64,000 nucleotides of DNA from Gorsachius magnificus (GCA_034008185.1 CM067082.1:6928984-6992983); one strand, 5' to 3'. Positions 46,746 to 60,600 are shown, counted from the first letter of the stretch. The notes: a model not told the origin generated them from the sequence alone. Made by a program: numbers and translations.

Positions 46746-47738
46746 TGTGAAAATACCTCTTCTTTCGACAAGAACTCCAATAGCCAGAATGCTAAAGCAG
46801 GCTGGAGAACCCAGGGTGAAGTCTCTGCCGAAAAAATAGGCCTTATATTTAGGAATGTTTGTAGTGAAAGCTTTAAGCACTTTGATATTTTATGTTTTCA
46901 ATCGTATTTATCTCATTTTCTCTCTTCCTCTTTATGGAATAATTAAAAATTCACTTAGGTAAAGAGAGAATTATTTTATAATATGGAAATTAGGGCATTC
47001 AGCTAAAATGGAGAAGACTTTGATCTAAATCATATTAAGCAGACACTTGAAATGAGGTCTCTCATGGCTGAGTACACTGGCACTTGGGCAGTTAGCTAAT
47101 CATGGATCTTCTTTGCTTTGATCGTTTCTATTGTGAGGCTGAGAAAATTCCCAGTGCTTTCCAGCATTGGTTGTTCTTCACAAAATTTCCACTTGGAAAA
47201 ATCAGAATTTTTCAGTGAAAGCTCAACTCCACATTTCTCAGTCTACCTATGGTTCACTAAATCACATCCCATCCTGTTTCTTCCACCACCAGCTTCTGTT
47301 GACATTGCCTGCGAGTAAAGCATGTTTCATGAGTAAGTCCTAGAGTTGCTGCCACTTGGCAAATTGTAACTCCTGAAGGTACACAACTGAAAAGCTCCTA
47401 AAGAGAAGGCATTAGGTGAACATGTCTATCTTGGCCCATTGATTTATATGCATATTACAATAGGACATTAATTTAGCCATTGTGTTATGTTCCATTTGCA
47501 GCTGAATGTATCTGAACACAGTTCAAAAGCAGTCCTTGGCTTGAAGGAAAACTGAGATTTTTATAAGATATGCTTGAAGGCAAACACCCTGAATTCTGAA
47601 ATTATTGTTAATGTTGGTAGCTAAATGTACCTATCTTGCAAATAATTTGCTAAAATATAGAATCTAGTGCTATTTAATATGTCCTAAAATGTTCTACCTT
47701 GCCACCCAGTGACTGATAATAGATGTAGGAATAATAAA

Positions 47739-48150
47739 ATCATAGAATCATAGAATGTTTTGGGTTGGAAGGGACCCCTAGAGGTCATCTAGTCCAACCC
47801 CCCTGCAGTGAGCAGGGACACCACTAACTAGATCAGGTTGCTCAGAGCCCCATCCAACCTGGCCTGGAATGTTCCCAGGGATGGGGCCTCCACCACCTCT
47901 CTGGACAACCCATTCCAGTGTTTCACCACCCTCGTTGTAAAGAATTTCCTCCTTATATCCAGTCTAAACCTACCCTGTTTTAGTTTAAAACCATTACCCC
48001 TTGTCCTGTCACAGCTGGCCCTACTAAAAAGATTTTCCCCATCTTTCCTATAGGCCCCCTTTAGGTACTGAAAGGCCGTAATCAGGTCTCCCTGCAGCCT
48101 TCTCTTCTCCAGGATGAACAAGCCCAACTCTCTCAGCCTGTCCTCATAGG
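47739..48150 (-). mobile_element. Young CR1 LINE, 0.41 kb 5'-truncated copy
   Basis: The tail (AATCATAGAATCATAGAATG) is at 47739. The 3' UTR and last 100 or so codons run to 48150 (CTCAGCCTGTCCTCATAGG), where the element stops abruptly. It is nearly identical to the plus-strand copy at 30776-31514 over the shared part. Confidence 0.95.
47828..48150 (-). pseudogene. CR1 ORF2 C-terminal tail, frame still open
   Basis: Within the element the minus frame is uninterrupted: [74 protein letters not shown], ending [13 protein letters not shown] and a stop. The frame happens to extend into flanking unique DNA up to 48265, giving a 145-codon chimeric frame with no expected function. Only the extreme C-terminus of the LINE protein is present. 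Confidence 0.9.
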
Positions 48151-51100
48151 AATAATACTTAATAGGAAGAGTATTCATTAATCTAATGCAACCTTTGAAT
48201 GGACATTGTAACAACGCTTTTGTAAGAAAATGTGGAAAAGTCCCTCCATACAGTTCAATTAGCATGTCTAAAAGGTCGCTTTAAAATAATAGTTCCAGGA
48301 AAGTCAAGAAGACATGACCTCCCACAAAATTTTTTCTGCTTTTTCAGTTATTGATGAAATTAATATAAAGCAGTACATAAACGCATAGCCAAACAGCTCT
48401 TTTCTTTTTCTTCTTTTTATTTTTTCCCTTCCATAATTTATCACTAAATTTTTAAATTAACCACAAAATGTAGGAAGAGCCTATACCATTTTCAAATAAG
48501 ATCATTTGTACCTGCATTACAGCATGTCTTTTATATGATTTCTTTCTGGGCTTAGCTCTGCTGCTTTCTGAAAGATGATTTAAAGAACCTTTGGAATAAA
48601 TCCTAATGACTGCCTAAGTAAATGCTTTCTACAGAGATGTGTGCTGTTATATTTTAGTTTTTCCTGACACCTAACTCTGAGACATCCTTATCCTGCAACA
48701 TGGATTTTTTTTTTTCCCTTCTAATATATTCTTTTCTCTCATTAAAGGCATTTTACTTAAAGCTGATTGCCTTCAGCAATAATGGCATCTTGAAAAAATA
48801 AAGATGACAAAAATACATTGCTCAAATTTCATATGCCAGTAGGTATAGATTGAATAGAGGACACAAAGTTGTGCCAGCTGTTTATGTAGAGAATAAAGAT
48901 AAAACTTCTTCCATCATTTACCATTCTCAAGGACTGGGCAAAAACTTTTCTTAGAGGACAAAGCTGATAGCAAGGGAAAAGCAGAGCTAGCTATGGGGCT
49001 GAGAGAGGTAACTGAAGAACCCTGGTGCCCTTTCAGCTGCAAGAAGATAATCTGCTGCAGGGTATGCAAACAGAAATCTGTTCTTTGAAAATTACATCTT
49101 CTCCCTGTCTGTTTTCTTGCAGAGTCTCTGTGCTCTGAACCAAACCAGATCAAATGTTCCGAATGAGACAGGACTGATTAGGGTAGTCAGTTTTTCCTTA
49201 CTCCTCTGCTTGGCTGGAGAAAATGAGGGTAAATTCTTGTCACAGTTGTCATCAATTACTAGTTTCTTTACAGAATTCTAAGAATAATATTCCTTTGTCC
49301 AGCAGAACAGCATTTCAGCAGCTCTCTGTTCTTTCCTTTTATGTATTTGACACAACATATTTTACTTCAGTTAACTGAAGTGAAATATGAAGCTAACACT
49401 GTTAAGGACACAACTTTAATGAGTATTTTCCTCCCTTTTTCATTGTCTGTGCATCACATACTTCAAATTCACTTTTAAAAACCCCACACAAACAAAAAGC
49501 ATTTTTTTTCTCTTTGGTATGTCTTTTTCTTTTTTTTTAACCCTAACTCCAGTCTTGTATTGCTGATAAAACGGATTAGAACAAAGAGTCTACGGACAGT
49601 ACAGTCAGAGAAACTTATGTAAAGGAAGATCATGGAATTTGGGAACTGCTGCACTGGAAAAACATCTAAGGTTCCCAGACAAAATAGAGTTTATTCATGT
49701 GTTTATACCCACATATCTGGCTTCTCATGGTTTTGCTATTTATTTTCTTCACTGACTTCTTACCCTGTGTCTCTTAGGTTAGGGACTCAGCTGAAGAGGT
49801 AAGACATTGGTTTTCATCCCTTTTCTTGTAATGGTGTTTGGGGGTAGATGAACTGCTTCATTTCAGGTAAGAGCTAGCTTGAACTCCCAGATTAATCGTG
49901 AATCAAATCTGAAGCATGCCATCTCACAACAGTTGGGATTGCTTTGATCTTTTATTATTTGTAGTTCTTGAGTAGTTCTGCTGGTTTGTAACCTGAAGAA
50001 CACGCAGGGAACTGACCGTTTATTCTCTGAGTGCTCTGTCCCATTGAATCAGATGCAGCTCCTTACATGATAAAATACTTCTTTCTGTGTCCAAGGATGC
50101 TGTATTAATTTACAGGGGTTGCTCAAGGCAAAGATAATGCAGTAAAAAGAAGACACAAAAAACTGATGAGGAAGGACTTGGTTGGGTTTTTTGGTTTGGT
50201 TTTTTGGTGGGTTGATTTTTTTTTGAGAGGTTTTTTGCTTTCTTGTTTTGATTTTTTTATACCAGCTTTTAAACCTGGTGCAAATGATGCAGGTGATATG
50301 GAGAGAATGAATCTTCTTAGAACCTTTCAAGCCTTATCTTTCTATTTCCTTCTCTTTCCCTGGTGGTCAGTGTCTGCATGGATTTACCTTTGAATCCTTG
50401 TCAACTTGTAAACGTGAGACAGTGCTGCTTCTTGTGTCAGGTGCCTGGGTTGCATATGGAACTGGCATGAAAACCATAATCTATATTTACAGGACTGATT
50501 ACCCTAGATGAACACTGCCATATAGATGTAGCCAATGACAAAATGACATTGACTGTACAGGGATATTCTGCATTTCCATTCTTGAGTGTTTCCTTTCCAT
50601 GATGCTGTTTTTTAGTTTTTTCTATAAAGTCCTACAAATAGAATTGAATAAATAATTAAATTTTTTAATAGTGAAATACAGGATTGCTTTTAAAGAGATA
50701 AAACAACCTCTATCAATGCTTCTGTCTCCAACAGTCATGATTCACTGTGAAGGCAGGGCAAGGACAGTTTGCTATTCCTCACCTACAGGGTAATGATAAA
50801 TACTGACTCTTGAATACAGTGCAGTGTGTAATGGCTCTACCTTTATCATGTCTTAACTGTTGCACTGTTGCTTTGGGCCATTGTAAGTATGAAACTTTGA
50901 TTTCTCCAGGGATAATTCCACTTTCCATCCACAAAAAGGCTATTTCATAAAAATAAACAAGAAAACAAACAGGTAGCCATACCTCCTGTTATGCCACTAT
51001 AAGAAAGAAGGATGCTTCCACCCTGCCTTCCTTGATAATGGTTCCTTTGAGACAGCTTAGTTGAGACTAGAAAATACCTCATTAAGTAGATATCCTTCTG

Positions 51101-52603
51101 GGTTTTGCAACATTAAAGGCTGCAAAGTGTGATGTGACAAATTAGAGCAGCTAGAAATGTGGCAAACTTGAAATCTGTAGCTTGTATGGACAACACTGAC
51201 TTTTGTTCAGAAGACATCATCTTCACTATCCTGACCTCTCATGACTTCAGTTTAAATAGTAATTCTGACCTTACAGGTTCTTGAGTTTGTTGTACATTCA
51301 TCCTTAGCAATACAAAGGAAAGAAATGTGTATGAAACACAGTATAAATTCAGTTTTCTTGTCCAATGTACAGAAGAGCAGACATACATGACCAGAATAAA
51401 GGTTCATCTATCTAGAATCCTTCTCATGTCCAAAACTAACCAAAAAGAGGATGTTTTGTGCAGAAAAGAAGAAAAATATGTTGTCACTGCAATCCTGTGA
51501 AGCAGCCTTCCAACTTCCTGAAGTCTGTGCCTCAAGAACTCCTTGAACCCAAGGTTATATCTTTATGAGACTATTCTCATAAAGATTGTTATTCTGCTCT
51601 AGTCAGGAAATTAATCAGTAACTTATCTGATCTCCATTTCTATCGGCACTCTCCCCAAACATCTTTCACAGCTCTGTGAGACTCCCAGCACCTCATGAAA
51701 GGTTGGTATCTACCTAAGGAAGACTCCCACAGCTTTCACTGCGTTTTGGAACATGGGGACAAAGTGCAACTTCAGGTTTTACACCATGCACAGAATAATG
51801 TCTCAATTAACTCCTCTAAAATAGCAGGACAAGGCCATTACATCCATTTTCGTTGTTAGGCTTAGTTTTTAGAAATACATCGGTATACGTGATGAATAGC
51901 ATGTTAAGAAGAGATAGATTTTCAGATAAGTCTACATTTTAGCTCGCAGTATGAGGGAAGATAATTTAAATTCTATGATGCTGGAATCAGTGCACTAGAG
52001 GCATACAAATGAAGAGAAAATTGGGTCAATCTCCCACACTAAAATTGAGTTAAGCAGCTAGACAAAGATGTATGTGAACAAATTGTTTAGAAACATGCAT
52101 GCTTTTGAAGGACCTGCTTCATCATTTCATTGCGCCATCTTTGTCCTGGGACATCTGCTGAACCTGCAGTTTCAAAGATGTTCTTGCTGCAAAAGCTTAC
52201 AAGGCACAACATGAGAAGGGAAAAAAAAAAAAGAACAAGAGGAAGCAGTAAATGAGAGAAAATTATGTAGGTTGAAAAGTGTACATGTAAGATGTTAAGA
52301 ACTTCTCAAGTGGGTAAGTCCTAATTACTCACAATGTGGTTTGAAATCAGATACAGACTCCACCAAACAGGTGAATGATCTTGCTTTTATTGGACACACT
52401 GTTTTTCAAATTCTGGAGAGAAATGTGCTCTAGGTTGCGCCTGTTTATGGGGAACACAGCTTACATGTACATCTGGCTGGGGAACCACTGTATGATAGAA
52501 GAATATAGAACAATATACAAATTTTCAATTTTTAAAAAATAATATTTTTTATTAAATAACTCTAAACACAATATCAAATATGCCCAATATTGACTGAAAT
52601 ATT
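48151..52603. other. Unique sequence, no gene seen
   Basis: No gene or transposon recognised. T-rich low-complexity lies at 50170-50265 (GTTTGGTTTTTTGGTGGG type), which explains the overlapping frames there. A perfect hairpin is at 51559-51586. Confidence 0.5.
51559..51586. repeat. Perfect 11-bp inverted repeat, 6-base loop
   Basis: ATCTTTATGAG and CTCATAAAGAT are exact reverse complements separated by ACTATT. The stem is AT-rich and does not extend further. Confidence 0.95.
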
Positions 52604-52684
52604 GAGAGGAGAAGAGAGGAGAGGAGAGGAGAGGAGAGGAGAGGAGAGGAGAGGAGAGGAGAGGAGAGGAGAGGAGAGGAGAGG
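52604..52684 (+). repeat. (GAGGA)n pentanucleotide microsatellite
   Basis: About 80 bp of GAGGA units, nearly perfect except for one GAAGA variant near the start. All purine on the plus strand, with mirror symmetry. The apparent protein repeat GEERR in the crossing frame is only a translation of the array. Confidence 0.97.
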
Positions 52685-54280
52685 TTCAGAAAAGTCTCTT
52701 CTTAGGTATCCAAAATACCAGGGTATTTTATCTTACACATATACAGACAGTAAATCAATTCTTCTTTTCTAATCTTCTTTGATCTTGGTGGCATATGAAT
52801 GTAAATCTGTATTATTATCATTCCTTACTAAAGTAAATTTCATGCTATAAGGAATGACTGGTTCACCAGACATTTTCTTTCCTTCTAAGGTTGTCAGTAC
52901 CTTAATTCACTGTTTTTGAATAAAATGCACCAGCTTTTCAGGGGCTTCAGAACTTGGTACCACTTCACAAACATTATCTTTGGCCTTGAACAGAAAAAAA
53001 TTCCTCTAGATTCAGATGAAGTCAAATAAGATAATGTACATTTGTCTCATAAGTCTCATCCAATAGGTTTAAAACATATATTTGGAATGTTTTCTCTTTG
53101 GCAGGGTGTGATTTTCACTGGTAACATGTTAAGTATCATGAAGTGATACATGATTACATTTAATTTAAACCCTTAAGCACTTTTTTTTTTTCTTTTTTCT
53201 TTGCCTAAGTGTACTGATCACTGTAGGAAGAAAGTATCCGATACTTAGTGACATTATCTGAAAGCACAACACCAGTAGAAACACAGCACAGAAATAGGAA
53301 TTTATTGTTGTAAAGATTGTCTCCATTTTGCATATGGCACACAATAAACATGTCTTTGTACAGAGCCTTGCAGGCAAAGATTTTTGTCTTGTTCACAGTT
53401 ACTGTTTAATTAATAATGCATGAATATAATAATGTTCCACAGCTCAGTTTAACCTTTTGACATCTCCATTTGTGAAATGTTTAGAAGAACTAAAATTAAT
53501 TGAACTACTCATTATTAATATTATCTATAATTTCATTCCCCGTGTCTTTAGAAAATTGTAAGTGGACCTGTCTTATTTTCTTTCAGTAAATGATTAGAAT
53601 ACAAGAATTATTTAGCCAGATAGTTTTCATCCTAATTTGCACATCAAAGTATTTACTGTTTGTATTGTGGTTTTAGTTGTCAGTTACATGAAATTTTCTC
53701 TGCTCTTTGACTATATAACTGAAATTTATGAAAGATAATAATAACAAATAAGTGCATAATGGATAATGTGTATTGGATGCACATTTTGGCGCAGTGTAAT
53801 AATACATGTTAAAATGCGTTAAGCTTTTGAAGTCTGTGGACTTGTTCATAATAAATCACTTGCCTTGATAATCACAAAAAGCTAATCACCACCAACAGAC
53901 AAATATAGTACAATACATAAACTGAGGAGTGCTTTCATTTCTTAAAATGTATGCTAATTTTTATTTTTATGGTTTGAAATGTTTTAACATTCTTATAGCT
54001 TCAAATACAATCCATGAGCAACACTTGTAAACAGTTTGAATTTTGCTGTTGAAAGAGTCTGCACAATTAATTACAACACCTTTCAGCAGTGCGTGTTAGC
54101 ATTAACACATTAAATGTGTTATGACAAAGCCTGTCTCCTCAAGAGTGGCCACAGACTATAGTTCTGTCATTAAGTATGTCATAGGCATATTTTTTGATAA
54201 GACTCACCTTGTCTGACTTTGGACCTCTATCTATGACTTAGCTGTCAAACTTTTTTTACTTGTTTCTTCGGTTTTCATAG
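52685..54280. other. AT-rich sequence, possible conserved non-coding DNA
   Basis: No gene recognised. From about 53400 to 54130 the sequence has many TAATTA and AATTAAT homeodomain-like cores, an 8-bp-stem hairpin (54103-54121) and no simple-repeat decay. This texture resembles conserved non-coding elements, but conservation cannot be judged from a single sequence. Confidence 0.35.
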
Positions 54281-54694
54281 TTACTGGAGAGAAATAGCCA
54301 TTTCCAGATAGCTATTCACATAACCCATGTTAGAAACAACTGCCTTAGCAGATGGCAATCTCATCCTGCAAATGCCTATTTTTCTACTGACTGTAATAAA
54401 GAATCCAGAGAACCACCTCAGATACAGATGTCTACAGTCAGGTAGATGTCTAGATGTAGGAAATATGAATCTTACTGCTTTTGTTCTGGAAATCATTTCA
54501 CACAATTTCCCTGACTGATATTTGTTATAAGATGAGTCAAGTAATTCAACTACAGTCTTTGTCGACTGTAAAGGATCATTATCAGAATGAGGCAGGAGCA
54601 GGGCTTCACAGTCCTTAGAAATGAAAGCACTGGCAAGCTTGCAAATTTGCTGACAATCTGCAGACTTCACCCCAAGTGTTAAGAGCATCCTCAA
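54281..54694 (-). other. Unexplained 137-codon open frame
   Basis: The frame starts MRMLLTLGVKSADCQQICK and includes CKLASAFISKDCEALLLPH, VVELLDSSYNKYQSGKLCEM and FPTSRHLPDCRHLYLRWFSG. The composition is balanced (not low-complexity, not CR1-like). The same frame stays open about 20 codons upstream of the ATG on the minus strand, through PIHTWRITLR. I recognise no family and see no clear splice sites. It could be an old retrocopy, part of an exon or a chance frame. Confidence 0.2.
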
Positions 54695-57600
54695 GGTGAT
54701 TCTCCATGTGTGAATGGGATAAGCGATGAGGATTTGCTAGAAGTATTGAATGCAAGGGAATAATACTAATAAAAAAAGAAGCAAGCTAAGAAAGATTTTC
54801 TGAATAGCTTCATTGCTTTGAGTGCCCTATTTCACCTACAGTAGGAATATGGAGTTGGTGGAGAGCCAGCCATATGGAGGAGAGGAGGGTTATTCCCTTT
54901 CTATGCTGCTGCAGGCCTTCTGTCTGACTCATAGGTACCTTGCAGGGATCTATCTTCTGTGCCGTTGCTGGAGAGAGTTAGGAAATTATATCTGCAAAAG
55001 AATTGGCAGAGTGAAAGTCTTTAGAAAGAGAAGGAGAGCTCCTTAATGTCCATGGAGAAATTTTCTTAGGCAACCTTTGTGATTTACGTTTGACTTATGT
55101 TTTGATAAAATTCAGTTATAAGATTTTTTTCCAAAGTTTCTGATGTCTGCTTGTGAAATGTGATTTTCAGGTAATTCTGACTTACTGAAGGTATTCTGTA
55201 TCCTTTCAAGGGCAGCAAATCTGTATGTAAGACACAAGGGTTTGTCTTTAAGATTTGCTAACTCAGCACAAGAGGAACGTGTTCTCTTCAGGTGAATCAC
55301 AAACTGTTGTCTGGAATGACTGTGTGCCAACCATGTTCTCCTCATAATTTATATTGGAGAATTTAAACACCTTTTAACTCACAGTATTCCCCCTGATGTC
55401 TCTACACTGTTCAGCAGCCCAGCTCTCAGGAAAAATCAACAAAAAGTAGCTCAATAACTGCATTTCTTAATGCTGGTTAAGTTATGGCCATCAATATTTT
55501 AATCATAGATGTTTTCTGCCATGGGTAAATGAACATAATTAGAAATAGCTAAAAGAACTGAGGTTTTAATTTAAATATTTTTTTTTATTTTTAAATGAAA
55601 AAAAATAAAAAAAGAAGAAAACAGGGGAATAAAAGAACTAATCCAACAACAAGCTTTGGTATGTTAAAGCCTCCTTTGCATGCCTCTCAGGAGAAATTTT
55701 AGCCAAGAATTCTTCCCTGAGAGGTGAAATGTGCTAGAGTACGACATGTACCTTATTTCTACTTGTGGTCACAGTTTGTAATTTAGTGTGTCATAGATAA
55801 TTGAAAAAAATGTGTAGATTATTATTAATTTTATTTAAGGATAGTCTAATCTGGTGCTCCATGAATAATACTAACAATTTTATAAATGGGTAAATATGAA
55901 TAATCCTAACATGGTCTTGTAAAAAAGCAATATAAATATCGGAAAAGAAAAAAAATCAATGAAAAATCTTACTGCAAGAAATTTAACGAATATCAATTAT
56001 CTTAAATATAAAATTAAATACCATTATTTCTCTTTATAAACCAATGTTAGCTTGTATCTCTTCTCCCAGAGTGTAAAGGAAAAACTGTTACTGTCTGAAA
56101 TTGTATTGACATAACATTTCAACATACCAGTACAATCATTGCAAGAAAGTGTTAACAAAATCCTTTGTCAGAGCTTTACAACCAAATCCAAACAACATAT
56201 ATTGAAGTTCTGATGACATTTCTATCATAACTGGGACCTGCTATTTCTTGAACTGCCTTGCTCTAGAAAATGACTTTAAGGAGCTGCAGAATACTGAGGA
56301 AGAGGGCAGAGAGCAAGATTCTTCCTCAGTTTTATAATCCTCTCATTGTCAACCTTTCATTAGCTCAAAACTGACATAGGCTGCCTTGTTAATACTTTCA
56401 GTTCCTGGGCAGTGATCTGCACTGACAAATGCTATCGCGCTGTAATTCTTAGCTTGGTGCTTACACTGTCTTTGTCTTTGGGGTGAAATGCTCTCAGTGA
56501 AGCTCTAAAATGTGGATTTTCAGTTAGTCTTTTATTCAGTCAGTTTTCTGAGATGCTTCTTTGGCTTCATTGACTTTTAACAGGAGTGAAATTCTATTTC
56601 AATTAAGTCTGGACACCCTTTATTATTCATATAAAAGTTTTTTCTGTGCTCAGTATAGGCTTTACAGACTTAAATGATCCTTAAAGTGTGGGTTTATATT
56701 TATATACCAGAAGACATGGGCATTTTTCTTCAATGATACAGGTCTTTGCTTTTTCAACTGTTGAGGAAGACCCAGAAAAACAAAAGATGCTATCACTTAA
56801 ATCATTCATATGGGAATTAATTGTTAAATTTAAAAATGTTTGAATTAATTATTAAATTAAAAAATGTAAGCACTGGAATACCATCTTTGTTTTCTTGGGG
56901 ACTTTAAGCTTTTCAGTCTTGCCAATGTTGGTTAAAACTGATAAATGTGATGTGAGACCTTTTTAGAAAGGCATACAGAGGAAATATTTTTTACTTTCAT
57001 TATCTGGTGCATTCATATCATGTAACGATGATACTGTTATATCTCAGGAAGGATATTGTCAAAATAAAAGTTAAAAGGAGGGAAAAAAATATTAAAAAAT
57101 ACCCTGAGCTATACAGAATAGCTACCATGCAAGGAGTTATATAGACAGTTTGGAAGAGACAAATGAAAAATGCAAACAATATGAAAAAAATATATACAGT
57201 ATAGTGTGACTGTGTGAAGAGTAGCAAGCTGAACTGCAAACGTGACAGGAAATCTTTTTAAAAGAGAAAATAATTAAACACTGGAACTATTTTAAGACTC
57301 TGTAGAGGCCAAAAATATAATTAAATTCAAGAAGTGATTAACCACTTTCATGAAGGAAAAGTCCATGAAGGGGTATTAAGCACAAAACAATGAGTATGGG
57401 CTCTGGCTCCAGAGCACCCTCTGTTAAAAAACTCCAGACATCTGAAAATGAGCACCGTTCTTTTTTTTCCCTTTCTCATTTCCTGTATTCAATCTCTAGC
57501 CGTGTAGTACATTCCACTGTCAGAATTTAAGATACTGATCTACAGAGTGTTTACTCTAGTTCATTATACGGTCTACTGTGTTATTAATCAGCAGCGCTGT

Positions 57601-60600
57601 ACCCCAAAACAGTCATCCCTATGCCTATTTCATTGAATGAGCTTTGTCAAATCGAAATGTGTCAGGAACACCTATGGATTTTGCCTCTGTGATAAATGGA
57701 GCATCACCTACTTCTTCTAAGATGCTGACAGAGAGGAACAACGTTCAGTCTCATTCTGTAACTGCGTTCTGAAAACTAGTTGTCCTGGGCATAGGGAATC
57801 TGCCTCTCATTGACTCTCCAGGTGGAACAGAAAACTCAGATCTGAAGCTATCAGCTGCAAGAGGAAACGCCATCACCACCAAACTATAGGCTATTCTGTT
57901 GATGAAGAGATGGAATGAGTCTCTTTTGCCTACAAGTTGCTCTACTTTGTCTGGCATTCTTCCATACCTCCTGTACTCAGATCAAAGTCTTATTCACAGA
58001 CATAAGTTAACAGCCCAGTGGTCAAGCTGCTGATCACGCAGAGCTTGCTGGGTCTATTTTCAAGCATTGCTAATATATTTTAGTCAACAGCTGATTAATG
58101 TTAAGTAAGCAATCATTAATTTGAACACAGGATAGAATCCCTTAGGATAGTCTCAAATTTGTTGATTAAGATAGTCTTTGTGAAAGGTTTGATTTGAATA
58201 CTCACAAGGAAGAGGATGCTCTGAATACTTAGAAACTCAGCTGGCTACTATCAGAAAGGCGTTCTGGGCTCTGAAACTTGATAAGAGGATGCTTTTCTCT
58301 TTTGATACTTGGATGACAGAAACTAGAATCTTCCTGGAATTTATATGATTAACTTGAACACCACTTTTCATGTAATAACAAACTCAAATAATAAATTCCT
58401 GTTATGATATTCTGCTATCATTATGGGAGAGATAACATAACCTAGTTAAGATATGAACTAGTTCATAATTAATATTAGAAGAAGGAAAAATAATAATCTT
58501 ACTGATTCTTCTTTCTGTCAGTACTGAAGATCATTCCCTACAGCTTTTACAGATTCAGTGAATCTGTTTTACTTCAGTCTTCCAGTGCATTCATACCAGT
58601 ATAACTGCAATGTTTCCAATAGTGCTATTATTTATCTATTTACCTAGAATGCAAGTGAGATCATAAAAATACAGTATATTTCCATAAATTCCCTTAAAAT
58701 TTTTAATTTTAATTAATTTTATTTTATTATATCTTTAAAACAGGATATATGTGCTTTTTCTTCAAATGCTATTTCACTTTTTAGGGCACAGGGGACGGAA
58801 AAAAATAATCTATAGAACAACATCCTGATCTAATTGTTTATGCCCGACTCTACTATTGATATTGACTATTGTGAATACTAGACATAATTATTACTCTAAT
58901 TAAAATTTTAAATAAATAAGCACTTTATATCAAAAGCCGAATAATACTAAAGTGATTTTACTGAAGCAGGGCAAACACACAGTGCACTAAGTCTTTGCAT
59001 GAATTATACATGAGTCTTTATGGATGATTTACCCTAATTTGAACAACCCAAGAGAATAAAGAAAAATACTGTAACTAGATTTCTGCGGGGGGAAGACAAG
59101 AAGATTCAGATTACTGATCACTCTTTTTAACACTGACATTCCTACTTTGTAACTATATGAGAAAAAAATGTCTTATAACAAAAGTTGGTTTTTCCCTTTG
59201 CATGTAAAATAAACCTTGGTTTCTTCTCTCACTTAATTCTCTTATTTTCATTTCTGTACTGTATGTTTATTCCCAGTTCTTTGTAATTTGCTTTGTGGAA
59301 AAACCATTCTCTTTAACGGGAGTCTGAAAAACCGTTGTGGAAATAAGAAATAGAATGTTTAAAATCATGAATCCCGGAGATAAACACGAAAGACATGTAC
59401 AGACCTAAAAACTGTACATCAAGCAAAAGAAATTGTGCTGACAGTTGCTTCACTGATAGATATTTTAGCTTCAAGGTGCAAAACACTACGGACCACATAT
59501 CCCAGATGCCAGCCTCTTAAGGTTAAGTTTGTACTTATATTTTTTAGTTCAGTGTTCACATCTATTAGCTGCAAGGCCAAAATCCACCACTTTTTCACAA
59601 GTTTATTTGCTGACATCTTACTCGAGAAATTTCCAGGAAGATAATACATGGAGTGGCCCTATGAAAACTGTCCCTTTCCCACTGCAATTAGAGGGAGTGA
59701 TGGGTGTAGTCTTCCAAGAAATGCTAAAATCCCTTAGTTTCTTGAGGCATTTTAGCTTTTGCCATTCTCTCTTTTCCATCCTCTCCAGGCTGGGTAGTCC
59801 TCTGGTGCTCCAACAGGAATTCAGACAACTGCAGACAAGTGCTGTTGAATCCTTAACTTGATTATTTATGGCCATGTAAAAGAGAATGAAGCTCAAGTTA
59901 TAGATTCAAGTATGTAGAGACCAACATCACAGGAAGCAAGTCTGGGTATTTGAAGGAAGACAAATATATTGCAGAAATGGTAAATCAAGCAAAAGACTGG
60001 ACACTAAAGAGAACAGGACTAATGTGTATAGCAGGGGGGAGTATAGGACTGGAAAATGGACCTCCCACCTTTTTTCTGGTGGAAAATTAGGTGGACCTTC
60101 AGATATATTTGTATGTTAGCGTTAAATGGCAGCTATAATAATCTCACAGCACTGGTATGCATATTTGACTCTTGAATAACATGTAGTGAAGGTACGTGTC
60201 AAGTTGACCTGCATGTATTCTGGTGACCCCATATACAACTCCCTTGCCAACTCTCTCACTGCCTTGACATGCTTAAGGGCCATCCACCTGCCTTCCACCC
60301 ATGAGACAACGCATAGTTTATGATCATGATTGCAACAAAACTCACATACAAGTGAAGGCTTCCCAACATCCAAGGGACATAAACTAATATAATCTATTTC
60401 CTGTACCTTCTACCTCTTTTTATATTCCACTCTTATCTGTACATCAATGTCAAGCAGCTTTATTCCAAACCTTAGTGTCTATACCAGTACATTGCAACAT
60501 CTCCAGTAATACTAGAGTTTAGGCAACTAATTTGCAAATAGTTAAGTGAAGTTTTGTAAAGATATTTAGAGAAATAAACTGGGTCCATACTACCTATACT

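Larger units (their letters stand above)
35319..47738. other. 12.4 kb of unique AT-rich sequence, no gene seen
   Basis: No CR1, LTR or coding gene recognised across this long stretch. Homopolymers occur at 35576-35589 (T14), 36034-36048 (T15), 37289-37304 (A16) and 45857-45871 (A15). There is a perfect palindrome at 37181-37200 and a TTATTC-rich tract at 46709-46745. Frames remain short; 39490-39828 (minus, 112 codons) and 46641-46946 (plus, 101 codons) carry no known motif. Confidence 0.5.

Noticed and set aside
52590..52772. Frame with repeated GEERR peptide
   Set aside because: It is only a translation of the GAGGA microsatellite.
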